From Planctomycetaceae bacterium (GTDB lineage: Bacteria; Planctomycetota; Planctomycetia; Pirellulales; Thermoguttaceae), in contig JAIRYX010000334.1 in NCBI GenBank assembly GCA_031267635.1, positions 1 through 7,408 of the forward strand: DNA of 7,408 nucleotides. Direction: 5' to 3'. The first letter of the stretch is position 1, and each line of letters opens with the position of its first letter. Below the pieces are notes generated by a model. That model did no database searches, had not been told where the DNA came from, and saw only the letters and a list, made by a program, of their open reading frames with translations. The translations under genes and the position numbers were made by a program. Below, piece after piece: positions 1-5,471 of the stretch.

Positions 1-189
1 GAGCGAAAGTCTCGCCCCCAGGAGCGAAAGTCTCGCCCCCAGGAGCGAAAGTCTCGCCCCCAGGAGCGGAAGTCTCGCCCCCAGGAGCGAAAGTCTCGCC
101 CCCAGGAGCGAAAGTCTCGCCCCCAGGAGCGGAAGTCTCGCCCCCAGGAGCGAAAGTCTCGCTCCCAGGAGCGAAAGTCTCGCTCCCAG
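1..189. repeat. 21-bp tandem array, nine units, running in from the left edge
   Basis: Nine head-to-tail 21-bp units begin at 1, 22, 43, 64, 85, 106, 127, 148 and 169. A partial, diverged unit follows from 190, and the array probably continues beyond the window. Each unit carries gcgaaagtctcgc followed by a C-run and ag. Variants are gcggaag in units 4 and 7 and a C-to-T change in the C-run of units 8 and 9. Because 21 is a multiple of 3, several frames are open: plus-strand ERKSRPQ repeats ending at a TAG at 211-213, and a minus-strand frame starting at ATG 204-202 that reads MRDSPLGARLSL and then LGARLSL heptads. The minus frame resembles the PLREKL repeats of the array at 469-720, so I favour it if either is translated. 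No ribosome binding site is visible. There are no unique spacers, so this is not a CRISPR. Confidence 0.95.
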
Positions 190-282
190 GGGCGAATCGC
201 GCATAAAGAGTAGCGAGCCGCTCGCGAACGTTCGTGGAAGTCTTACGTTAGTCGTTATATATTAAGGAGTTATGTCGAAAAT

Positions 283-366
283 TCAAACGCTTGGAAAGAT
301 TAGCTCCCTGGATAGGTCGGAAACTCAGACGCTCGGAAAGATTATCTAGTCGGAGAAGATTCAGCT
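283..366 (+). repeat. Degenerate 42-bp direct repeat, two units
   Basis: Positions 283-303 and 325-345 agree at 18 of 21 bases (tca.acgct.ggaaagatta) and start exactly 42 bp apart. The second halves of the units have diverged much more. The period equals that of the larger array at 469-720, but the sequence is different and more A+T rich. Confidence 0.65.
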
Positions 367-371
367 AGTCC

Positions 372-430
372 CGCTTCGCGAGAGATTCGCCGCCTTCTAC
401 GGAACTTCCGTCCCGCTCGGAGCGGAAACT
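372..430 (-). repeat. Inverted, diverged copy of the 42-bp array unit
   Basis: Read on the minus strand, this stretch resembles about one and a half units of the array at 469-720. Plus-strand cgcgagagattcgccgcc (376-393) matches the reverse complement of ggcggcgagtctctcgcg at 17 of 18 bases. Next to it, ggaacttccg (401-410) matches the reverse complement of the last unit at 9 of 10. It therefore lies in the opposite orientation to the main array, with about 40 bp between them. Confidence 0.7.
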
Positions 431-449
431 TTATTGCATAGGTGATGAA

Positions 450-791
450 TCAAGCGACGTCGCGAGCGGCGAGTCTCTCACGGAGGGGAACACGAGTCGC
501 GTTGAAGGCGGCAAGTTTCTCGCGGAGGGGAACACGAGTCGCGTTGAAGGCGGCGAGTCTCTCGCGGAGGGGAACGCAAGTCGCGTTGAAGGCGGCAAGT
601 TTCTCGCGGAGGGGAACGCAAGTCGCGTTGAAAGCGGCGAGTCTCTCGCGGAGGGAAACGCAAGTCGCGTTGAGGGCGACGAGTTTCTCGCGGAGTTCTA
701 CAGAAGTTCCATTGAAGGCGGCGAGCGATTCTGCACATACAATCTCTCTTTCGCGTTCGCCACGGAAACAATCAACGGAGGATACCCTCAC
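450..791 (-). CDS. Hypothetical 14-residue-repeat protein
   Basis: This is a 113-codon minus-strand frame from GTG 791-789 to TGA 452-450. After a short non-repetitive N-terminus (about residues 1-25) it is almost entirely 14-residue repeats of the type VPLREKLAAFNATC, with an R/K alternation in successive copies. The start GTG overlaps the TGA (790-788) of the coiled-coil frame upstream as GTGA, but the possible Shine-Dalgarno AAGG is weak and close. The opposing plus frame (SRRGTQVALKAAS repeats) is also open. I prefer the minus frame because the inverted copy at 372-430 keeps VPLRERFAAFYGTSVPL open, while the equivalent of the plus frame hits a TAG there. No domain is recognised. It may be an untranslated repeat array. 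Confidence 0.35.
   Translation of the reverse strand: MRVSSVDCFRGEREREIVCAESLAAFNGTSVELREKLVALNATCVSLRERLAAFNATCVPLREKLAAFNATCVPLRERLAAFNATRVPLREKLAAFNATRVPLRERLAARDVA
469..720. repeat. 42-bp tandem array, six units, with 84-bp alternation
   Basis: Units start at 469, 511, 553, 595, 637 and 679, and a decaying partial unit follows from 721. Odd units begin gcgagtctct and units 2 and 4 begin gcaagtttct. The sixth, the most diverged, begins acgagtttct and has the core ttctacagaagttcc. The alternation suggests expansion by duplication of an 84-bp dimer. Each unit contains a short inverted repeat, gcgag-tct-ctcgc. Confidence 0.95.
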
Positions 792-1300
792 TCGCCTTGG
801 TCAAGGGCGTCCATGCCCTGTTTGCATTCGCCGTCGGTCGGCGCGAGCGTGCCGTTCCTATCGACAATCGTTTCGCTGAAAAAAGAGGGCGACTGTCGCA
901 ATCACGCCTTCCGCCGCATATCGTTGATCTTGTCTTGCACCGCGTCGGTCTTGTCTTACAAAACGTTGATCTTACCTTGCAAAGCGTTGATCTTATCTTG
1001 CAAAGCGTCGATCTTGTCTTGCAAAGCGTTGATCTTATCTTGCAAAGCATCAATCTTGTCTTGCAAAGCGTTGATCTTATCTTGCAAAGCGTTGATCTTA
1101 TCTTGCAAAGCGTTGATCTTATCTTGCAAAGCGTCGATCTGTGTCGCTGCGTACCGTCTGCAAAAATCGCCCGCCGTTGTTGAGTCGGGAATCGAATGGG
1201 GCTGGAGCAGGTCGAGAGGCGTCGGATCGTTTGACTGTTTCCTTGACGAACGCGACTCGACGGTCTTCGATCTGCTCGCCCGCCGTCCCGCCGCACCCAA
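788..1300 (-). pseudogene. Heptad-repeat coiled-coil gene with in-frame stops
   Basis: The minus-strand frame opens with a possible TTG at 1300-1298 and has about 54 unrecognised residues. It then encodes eleven heptads of the type INALQDK (codons 1138-908), with isoleucine and leucine at the a and d positions as in a coiled coil. A TAA at 958-956 falls exactly where heptad nine should have CAA (INVL*DK). After it, heptads 10 and 11 (TDAVQDK, INDMRRK) continue in frame to a TGA at 904-902. Beyond that, 37 more codons are open, including SETIVDRNGTLAPTDGE, to TGA 790-788. Unit variation in this frame is third-position (ATC/ATT, GAT/GAC) or N/D, which supports past selection on the minus frame. 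If translated from the TTG it gives 114 residues. The true 5' end is unclear and may involve a frameshift from the frame open at 1502-1119. Confidence 0.45.
908..1138 (-). repeat. 21-bp tandem array, eleven units, encoding heptads
   Basis: Eleven 21-bp units are in exact register, and nine of them carry GATC (first bases at 926, 968, 989, 1010, 1031, 1073, 1094, 1115 and 1136). The two leftmost units are the most diverged. On the minus strand each unit is one coiled-coil heptad (ATC AAC GCT TTG CAA GAT AAG). The unit sequence is unrelated to the arrays at 1-189 and 469-720, although the period is the same or half. Confidence 0.95.
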
Positions 1301-1502
1301 AGTGATAGGCGATATTCAGCACGTAATCCGATTCGTAAGACGGCAACTTCAATTTCAAAACCGGCGTCTGTGCCCGGCCAGTCCGAGAATCTATTGCCCT
1401 CTTGCGATTTTCGAGCAACCCGTGTAATCGCTTTTTCATCTGCAACAGCACTGAAAAACAAGGAGGAGACTGCTGCTTTCCCCTTATTGGCATACGAGGC
1501 AT
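1139..1502 (-). other. Degenerate coding-like stretch upstream of the coiled-coil array
   Basis: A second minus-strand frame is open from 1502 to 1119 and contains a plausible protein-like segment (KLKLPSYESDYVLNIAY, then GEQIEDRRVAFVKETVK). It ends without joining the heptad frame, which is open from about 1309 in a different phase. A single frameshift between about 1310 and 1140 would join the two into one gene of roughly 240 codons, which fits decay of an older coiled-coil gene. Other frames are also open here because the region is G+C rich, so this is a suggestion only. No family is recognised. Confidence 0.2.
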
Positions 1503-1891
1503 TCGCTGGATTGAGGGGGAGATTTAACCCATTGTTACGCAGGAGCGATTAACATTCAGGAAACGAAGACGCCGCTGGGGTAAAGGGCAATATCGGGTTG
1601 AATCGGGTTAGAGTATGTGAACCTCCAGTTAAAATGGAGATTTATTCACACGGAATGCCTACGGAGCATGAGAGCCGCGTGAACGATAATAAAATTGATA
1701 GGAATGATTTTTTGCTCTTGACAGGTTCGCTGAAATTTCGGAAGATTCCTCGAATGTTTGGGATGCGCGGTGTGAAATCTTGGGTTCATGTCGGCGTAAC
1801 TCTTGGGAAAACAAACAATTACGGCACATGAGCGGCACGGAACGCTTTCAGCATTCCGCCGCAATACACGAAAATTTAGGAGAATAAAAGA
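1503..1891. other. 389-base region without a convincing gene
   Basis: A 77-codon plus frame from TTG 1598 has no ribosome binding site and no recognisable domain, so I do not call it. The region includes a short direct repeat (atcgggtt twice, around 1591-1608) and the structured segment at 1616-1683 described separately. It presumably contains the promoter of the lipoprotein gene. A TTGACA at 1718 has no matching -10 box at a proper distance, so I cannot place the promoter. Confidence 0.6.
1616..1683 (+). promoter_or_regulatory. Two mutually exclusive hairpins upstream of the lipoprotein gene
   Basis: tgtgaa (1616-1621) can pair with ttcaca (1645-1650), enclosing a second stem ctcca (1623-1627)/tggag (1635-1639) around a 7-base loop. 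Alternatively ttcacacgg (1645-1653) can pair with ccgcgtgaa (1675-1683) with one A-C mismatch, enclosing atgc/gcat. Both structures use 1645-1649, so they exclude each other, as in attenuators and riboswitches. No known riboswitch class is recognised, and the segment lies about 210 bases before the next start codon. Confidence 0.25.
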
Positions 1892-2590
1892 ATGCGAAAA
1901 ACTTTTCTCACATCGGGGCTTTTACTTGCCTTTGCTACGATTTTTATAGGATGCGGTAAAAAAAACGCCGAAACGCCTGCGGGAAATCAGGGCTCGACAT
2001 CTTCGGGACAAACAACTTCTGTCCAAATGCGGGAGCTTTTTCCTCAAGAAAAAGTCGTTCAACAATTTATCAATGCCACCGCGAAGCGGGATAGAGAAGC
2101 GGCGTTTGCGCTGTTGACTCCGACTGCTCAGCAAGCGTATTCCAAAGAGGGCTTTTCTTTGGATCAAAATTTTCAGGGCACGCAATGCCGAATTACCGGC
2201 TCGCAACCGATTACGCCCGGCGATGACAGTCATTACGGTGTGTTCGTTACGATATTCGGTAATGACAATGGCGAAACGTACCAATTTGATACGGTTTGGG
2301 GCGTCCGAAAAAATGGAAACGAATACCGCATTGCCGGTTTAATGATTAAAGACGAGCAAGCGGGAGAAATTATGCTTGATTTTGAGAATCCCAAGCAGTC
2401 GCAAGAAACATTACAGCAGGCAATGACAGCAGAAGCGGCAGCCAATGCCAATCCTCAAGCTGCCGCCTCCATTCCGCCGTTTCAAACGCCGCTTCAGCCA
2501 AATCCGCAACAGCAACAGCCAAATCCGCAACAACAACCCGAACAATCTTCGGGACCAATTGCTCAGCCGACAACACAACCAGTTCGATAG
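1892..2590 (+). CDS. Secreted lipoprotein with NTF2/DUF4878-like domain and Q/P-rich tail
   Basis: This gene encodes 232 residues. ATG 1892 is preceded by taggag (1877-1882) at nine bases, a good ribosome binding site. The N-terminus is a lipoprotein signal: basic MRK, a hydrophobic stretch, then FIGC with the lipidation cysteine at residue 21. A low-complexity Ser/Thr/Gly/Gln linker (about 25-45) leads into a roughly 125-residue folded domain beginning EKVVQQFINATAKRDREAAF and including LTPTAQQAY. This resembles the NTF2-like/DUF4878 fold found in small bacterial lipoproteins. From about residue 180 the protein is Ala-, then Gln- and Pro-rich (PNPQQQQPNPQQQPEQ), likely extended. It should be anchored to a membrane facing the periplasm. 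No catalytic residues are evident and the biological role is unknown. It converges on the isomerase-like gene across 65 bases. Confidence 0.9.
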   Translation: MRKTFLTSGLLLAFATIFIGCGKKNAETPAGNQGSTSSGQTTSVQMRELFPQEKVVQQFINATAKRDREAAFALLTPTAQQAYSKEGFSLDQNFQGTQCRITGSQPITPGDDSHYGVFVTIFGNDNGETYQFDTVWGVRKNGNEYRIAGLMIKDEQAGEIMLDFENPKQSQETLQQAMTAEAAANANPQAAASIPPFQTPLQPNPQQQQPNPQQQPEQSSGPIAQPTTQPVR

Positions 2591-2602
2591 TTTTATCAAT
2601 GA

Positions 2603-2646
2603 TCAGACGCCTTTATTTGGTGTTGAAAAACAACATCGGCGTCTGA
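2603..2646 (+). terminator. Branched hairpin between convergent genes
   Basis: tcagacgcc (2603-2611) pairs perfectly with ggcgtctga (2638-2646). Inside lies a second stem, tgttg (2621-2625)/caaca (2631-2635), with an aaaaa loop. It sits 12 bases after the lipoprotein stop and about 9 bases beyond the stop of the opposing gene, the usual place for a shared terminator. The T-run on the plus side is short and displaced (2654-2657) and absent on the minus side, so intrinsic termination may be weak. Confidence 0.55.
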
Positions 2647-2655
2647 ATCCTGATT

Positions 2656-3540
2656 TTACAAATCGCAAATTTCGACCGCTTGACGCAGAGAAGCAATTTT
2701 GTCGCGTTTGGGGATAAATTCGTGCGCGAAAATTCCCTTATAGCCGGTTGCGAGAATTGCTTTGACGATTGGCGGATAATTCAGTTCCTGGGTTTCGTCA
2801 ATCTCGTTGCGTCCCGGATTTCCGGCGGTGTGGTAATGACCAATCACATCATGGTACTTGCGAATCGTATTGATCACGTCGCCTTCCATCCGCTGCATGT
2901 GATAAATGTCATACAACAATTTGAACCGCTCGCTGCCGATTCGATGCGCGAGTTCGGCTCCCCATGCGGTGTGATCCGCTTGATAATCTTTGTGATCTTT
3001 ACTGTTGAGAAGTTCCATCACGACATTGATTCCGTGTTTTTCCGCAATCGGCATCACTCGTTTCAGTCCGATCGCGCAGTTTTCAATTCCTTTTTCGTCG
3101 TCGAGACCGTCGCGGTTGCCTGAAAAACAAATCAAATTCGGCACTACTTTCGCTTTTGCCGCTTCGGGAATCCAATGTTCATACGCGGCAACCAATTTGT
3201 CGTGATTTTCGATTCGGTTGAACCCCGTCGGGATTGACGCGCCAGGAACGTTCCCCATCGTGGCAATCATGTTTTTTTTCGCCATCGTTTCCCACTGTTC
3301 GCCCGGACTGAGAAGATCAACGCCCACCATGCCGAGTTTTTTGCAAATGTCGGAAAATTCAGGTAGCGGAATGCTGCTGAAACACCAATACGAAACCGAT
3401 TGACGAATATTCCCCTTTACTTTCAACGTTTCCTCGACAGCTTCTTCCGCCGAAATTTGGCCGCTTTGCCAAGCTAACATCGCGGCAGAACCAAGCGTCA
3501 TCCCATGTAAAGCGTGACGGCGTGTCAGTTTTTTTGTCAT
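2656..3540 (-). CDS. Tat-exported hydroxypyruvate isomerase-like TIM-barrel protein
   Basis: This gene encodes 294 residues. ATG 3540-3538 has gggag nine bases upstream (plus-strand ctccc, 3550-3554). The N-terminus is a twin-arginine signal (TRRHAL, then GMTLGSAAMLAW), with likely cleavage after ISA near residue 31, so the product is exported folded. The rest is an AP endonuclease 2/xylose isomerase-like TIM barrel close to hydroxypyruvate isomerase. Expected metal and catalytic residues are present: Glu176 in VVMELLN, Asp211 and His214 in YDIYHMQ, His235/His237 in GHYHTAGNPGR and Glu274 in AHEFIP. Cytoplasmic Hyi enzymes interconvert hydroxypyruvate and tartronate semialdehyde. The exported planctomycete paralogues have unproven substrates, probably sugars or sugar acids, so I assign the fold and general isomerase chemistry only. 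Length is normal for the family plus its signal. Confidence 0.88.
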   Translation of the reverse strand: MTKKLTRRHALHGMTLGSAAMLAWQSGQISAEEAVEETLKVKGNIRQSVSYWCFSSIPLPEFSDICKKLGMVGVDLLSPGEQWETMAKKNMIATMGNVPGASIPTGFNRIENHDKLVAAYEHWIPEAAKAKVVPNLICFSGNRDGLDDEKGIENCAIGLKRVMPIAEKHGINVVMELLNSKDHKDYQADHTAWGAELAHRIGSERFKLLYDIYHMQRMEGDVINTIRKYHDVIGHYHTAGNPGRNEIDETQELNYPPIVKAILATGYKGIFAHEFIPKRDKIASLRQAVEICDL

Positions 3541-3598
3541 ATAACTTTTCTCCCAAAATAAACGTGTTGTGAAACAGAAACTACAGAAGTATCATCAT

Positions 3599-3627
3599 AT
3601 CATACCTGAAAAACTTGCGGTTTACAA
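3599..3627 (-). promoter_or_regulatory. Sigma70-type promoter for the isomerase-like gene
   Basis: On the minus strand, TTGTAA (3627-3622) is followed after exactly 17 bases by TATGAT (3604-3599), giving 4/6 and 5/6 matches to the consensus. A second overlapping TATGAT lies at 3599-3594. The predicted leader is about 50 bases and includes the gggag ribosome binding site. Confidence 0.45.
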
Positions 3628-3643
3628 GAAGTTGCAAAAAATA

Positions 3644-3671
3644 TTGACGAGCCAGATAAATATGATAGAAT
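3644..3671 (+). promoter_or_regulatory. Sigma70-type promoter for the Rpn-family gene
   Basis: TTGACG (3644-3649) and TAGAAT (3666-3671) each match the consensus at 5/6 and are separated by 16 bases. The expected leader is about 78 bases before ATG 3756. It is arranged back to back with the minus-strand promoter 17 bases to the left. Confidence 0.5.
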
Positions 3672-3755
3672 TGTAGGTGATAGTAACAGTATTCAAGATA
3701 GATTCCTCAAAAGTTCCAGTATCATCAACTAAAGATCTCAATTACGACCAAGCTC

Positions 3756-4703
3756 ATGAAACCCCAGCATGACAAACTTGCACGCAAAGTCTTTGGGAAA
3801 CCCACGTACATTGCGGATTTGTTAAAAAATAATACCGAAACAAATATTACCGCCCCGCTTGATTTGGACAATATTCAAAGATTGCCCAATCATAATGTTG
3901 GTTCAGGACTTCGTGAAAGCATTTCAGATATGAGATTTATTGTGCCTGTCAAAGGCGGTAATAAAAATTCATTGGCAATGATTCTGACGGAACATAAAAG
4001 TGAACCGGACGATAGTTTGATGTTGTATGTCGGCGACTATCTTTTTGACGGCTGGAAAGCATGGTTTGTCAATACTGGGAAAAGAAGTTTGAAACAATAT
4101 CCGTTACCCGCTCCGCTTCTTGTTATCCTGTATAATGGAAAAAAGCCGCTTTCTGTCAAACGATTTAGAGAAATCGTAACGTTCATCAAAGGTTTTGAAC
4201 GGTTTATTCCAGACTTTGAAGTTTTGATTATCGACCTTTCTCTCATGAAACCGCAAGACTTCAAAGGATTGCCAATCACCAAAGCCACGCTTGAAGCGTT
4301 GAAATACGGCGGTGCAGGAACAATTACCGAACATCTATCGGATATTTTTGCAAATTATAACAGCGTGCCGTTGAATAATGAAGTTCGTGAAAATGTACAA
4401 GACATTGTTGAATATGCTCATTCCAATGACAAGGACTTAAATGTCAATCAAATTGAACAAGCTCTTGAAAAAGTTTTCCCAGAAAGTGAGATTAAAATTA
4501 TGACCAGCGTTATGCTCAGAGATGTAAAAGCCGAAGGTAAAGCTGAAGCTATTGTTGATTTTCTCAAAGTACGTTTTCATAGCGTGCCTAAAGAGATGAC
4601 CGAAAAAATTATTGATGTAAAAAATACATCAAAAATTAAAACATTGGTTAAGTATGCAGCGACCTGTCAAACGCTTGACGAGTTTGCGAGCAAGCTGAAA
4701 TAA
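3756..4703 (+). CDS. Rpn-family PD-(D/E)XK nuclease / putative transposase
   Basis: This gene encodes 315 residues and belongs to the Rpn (recombination-promoting nuclease, Transposase_31/PF04754) family. The N-terminal HDKLARKVFGKP matches the family's HDKxFRxxF opening. The PD-(D/E)XK core is visible as Glu54 and Asp58 (ESISDMRF), Glu79 and Lys81 (LTEHKS). The usual D-x-M-x-x-R-positioned helix is close but not identical (DDSLMLYVGDYL). The C-terminal 60 or so residues (GKAEAIVDFLKVRF, then TLDEFASKLK) match the variable tail of family members. RpnA-type proteins are DNA endonucleases that stimulate RecA-independent recombination in Escherichia coli; a defence role has also been proposed for relatives. 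The start lacks a clear Shine-Dalgarno. The gene looks more A+T rich than its neighbours, which suits horizontal gain, but no terminal inverted repeats or target duplication flank it. Catalytic residues look intact. Confidence 0.85.
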   Translation: MKPQHDKLARKVFGKPTYIADLLKNNTETNITAPLDLDNIQRLPNHNVGSGLRESISDMRFIVPVKGGNKNSLAMILTEHKSEPDDSLMLYVGDYLFDGWKAWFVNTGKRSLKQYPLPAPLLVILYNGKKPLSVKRFREIVTFIKGFERFIPDFEVLIIDLSLMKPQDFKGLPITKATLEALKYGGAGTITEHLSDIFANYNSVPLNNEVRENVQDIVEYAHSNDKDLNVNQIEQALEKVFPESEIKIMTSVMLRDVKAEGKAEAIVDFLKVRFHSVPKEMTEKIIDVKNTSKIKTLVKYAATCQTLDEFASKLK

Positions 4704-4711
4704 CATTTTCC

Positions 4712-4732
4712 ACAGCAAAAACGAGAAGCTGT
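4712..4732 (+). terminator. Weak hairpin after the Rpn-family gene
   Basis: acagc (4712-4716) pairs with gctgt (4728-4732) across an 11-base loop and is followed by attttg. It lies nine bases after the stop codon. The stem is only five pairs, so this is a weak intrinsic terminator at best. Confidence 0.25.
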
Positions 4733-4783
4733 ATTTTGACTATCCCCCTCACACATCTGTTCCCCAATGTTCCTTTTTTAGTG

Positions 4784-4806
4784 AAAACCGAATTTTCAAG
4801 TGTGAG
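4784..4806 (+). repeat. 23-nt motif upstream of ruvC, copy 1
   Basis: This stretch agrees at 20 of 23 bases with 5472-5494 upstream of dnaN. The invariant core is caagtgtgag. It ends 77 bases before the ruvC start. Confidence 0.45.
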
Positions 4807-4883
4807 AAGTATAACAATGAAAAGTCTATTATAAAATTTTTAACATAAACCTTGACACTCAAATTTGTTATGCAGGTTTTATC

Positions 4884-5366
4884 ATGTCGATCATTCTTGG
4901 TATTGATCCGGGTTTGAATACTACCGGCTATGGTGTGATCGAAACGATGGTGGGCAATAAGCTACGGTTGCTCGAAGCTGGAGTTGTCCGAAGTCGTTCG
5001 GAAACGCTTGCTCCCAAAGTTTGCGAAATTTACGATGGCGTGCGAGAAATTATTGCAACATTTTCGCCGAGCGCTGTTGCGATAGAAGAATTGTACTCGC
5101 ATTACGACCGCCCGCGAACCGCCATTTATATGGGGCACGCACGCGGTGCGATTTGTCTTGCCGCAGCGCAGACAGAGATTACGGTTTATTCTTATTCAGC
5201 AACAAAAATCAAAAAAATATTAACCGGAGCCGGACGCGCACCCAAAGAACAAATGCAGCGTGCCATCCAGTTAGAACTGCATCTTGACCGTTTCCCAGAA
5301 CCTCCCGACGTTGCCGACGCACTCGCCGTCGCTTTGTGTCACTGCTATCACGGCAAAATTTGTTAG
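4884..5366 (+). CDS. ruvC: Crossover junction endodeoxyribonuclease RuvC
   Basis: This gene encodes 160 residues, the normal length for the family. RuvC is a dimeric Mg-dependent resolvase that cuts four-way Holliday junctions, working with the RuvAB branch-migration motor in the cytoplasm. The RNase H-like active site is complete: Asp8 in ILGIDPGLNTTGYGVI, Glu68 in VAIEELY, and Asp142 and Asp145 in PPDVADALAVALCH. ATG 4884 puts the first catalytic Asp at residue 8, as expected, and the only ribosome-binding-like sequence is gcagg at 4872-4876. ruvA and ruvB are not in the window, and the gene stands between an Rpn-family nuclease and dnaN with 180- and 308-base spacers, so it is probably transcribed alone. 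A TTGACA at 4852 lacks a good -10 box, and the promoter is not resolved. Confidence 0.97.
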   Translation: MSIILGIDPGLNTTGYGVIETMVGNKLRLLEAGVVRSRSETLAPKVCEIYDGVREIIATFSPSAVAIEELYSHYDRPRTAIYMGHARGAICLAAAQTEITVYSYSATKIKKILTGAGRAPKEQMQRAIQLELHLDRFPEPPDVADALAVALCHCYHGKIC

Positions 5367-5471
5367 ATGTTTGATCTCATTCCTGGTCGTTGCTATACTT
5401 CTCGCATTTTAAAAACTCGGCTTTCATTCCCAAAGAGACATAGGGACATGATAAACGATCAACATTGTCTA

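Larger units (their letters stand above)
272..445 (+). pseudogene. Short repeat ORF interrupted by an in-frame TAG
   Basis: ATG at 272 is preceded by aaggag at 264-269, only two bases away, which is closer than ideal. It opens a 25-codon frame that carries QTLGKI twice, 14 residues apart, and stops at TAG 347-349. The same frame then runs 31 more codons to TGA 443-445 and includes VPLRERFAAFYGTSVPLGAE. That segment closely matches the repeat encoded on the opposite strand at 450-791 (AAF.GTSV.L). I read this as a small repeat-protein gene, or the 5' end of a larger one, broken by a nonsense change. It could equally be non-coding repeat DNA whose period happens to keep frames open. I do not recognise a family. 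Confidence 0.3.

Noticed and set aside
1..189. Possible CRISPR array
   Set aside because: The units abut with no unique spacers and there are no cas genes. It is a plain tandem repeat.
442..879. Plus-strand 145-codon frame across the 42-bp array
   Set aside because: It is open because of the repeat period. The matching frame in the inverted copy at 372-430 contains a stop, while the minus frame stays open in both.
926..1139. Nine GATC sites, mostly at 21-bp spacing, as a methylation or origin element
   Set aside because: They are explained by the repeated codon pair AAG ATC (Lys-Ile) of the heptads. No DnaA boxes accompany them.
813..1427. Plus-strand 204-codon frame across the coiled-coil array
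   Set aside because: Unit differences give non-conservative changes (for example L to S) in this frame but silent or N/D changes in the minus heptad frame.
1668..1684. gagagccgcgtgaac resembles the 5' strand of group II intron domain V
   Set aside because: The required complementary 3' strand and tetraloop are absent downstream, and no reverse-transcriptase coding is present.
1718..1746. TTGACA as a promoter for the lipoprotein gene
   Set aside because: No acceptable -10 box lies 15-19 bases downstream.
1598..1831. 77-codon plus frame
   Set aside because: It has a TTG start, no ribosome binding site and no recognisable protein pattern, and it overlaps the structured segment.
1642..4714. 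DnaA-box-like ttattcaca (1642-1650) and ttttccaca (4706-4714), suggesting oriC near dnaN
   Set aside because: There are only two isolated matches 3 kb apart. There is no cluster, no A+T-rich unwinding element next to them, and no dnaA.
4852..4882. TTGACA as a ruvC promoter
   Set aside because: The only -10-like sequences are 8 or 19 bases away and poor. Transcription would start at or inside the start codon.
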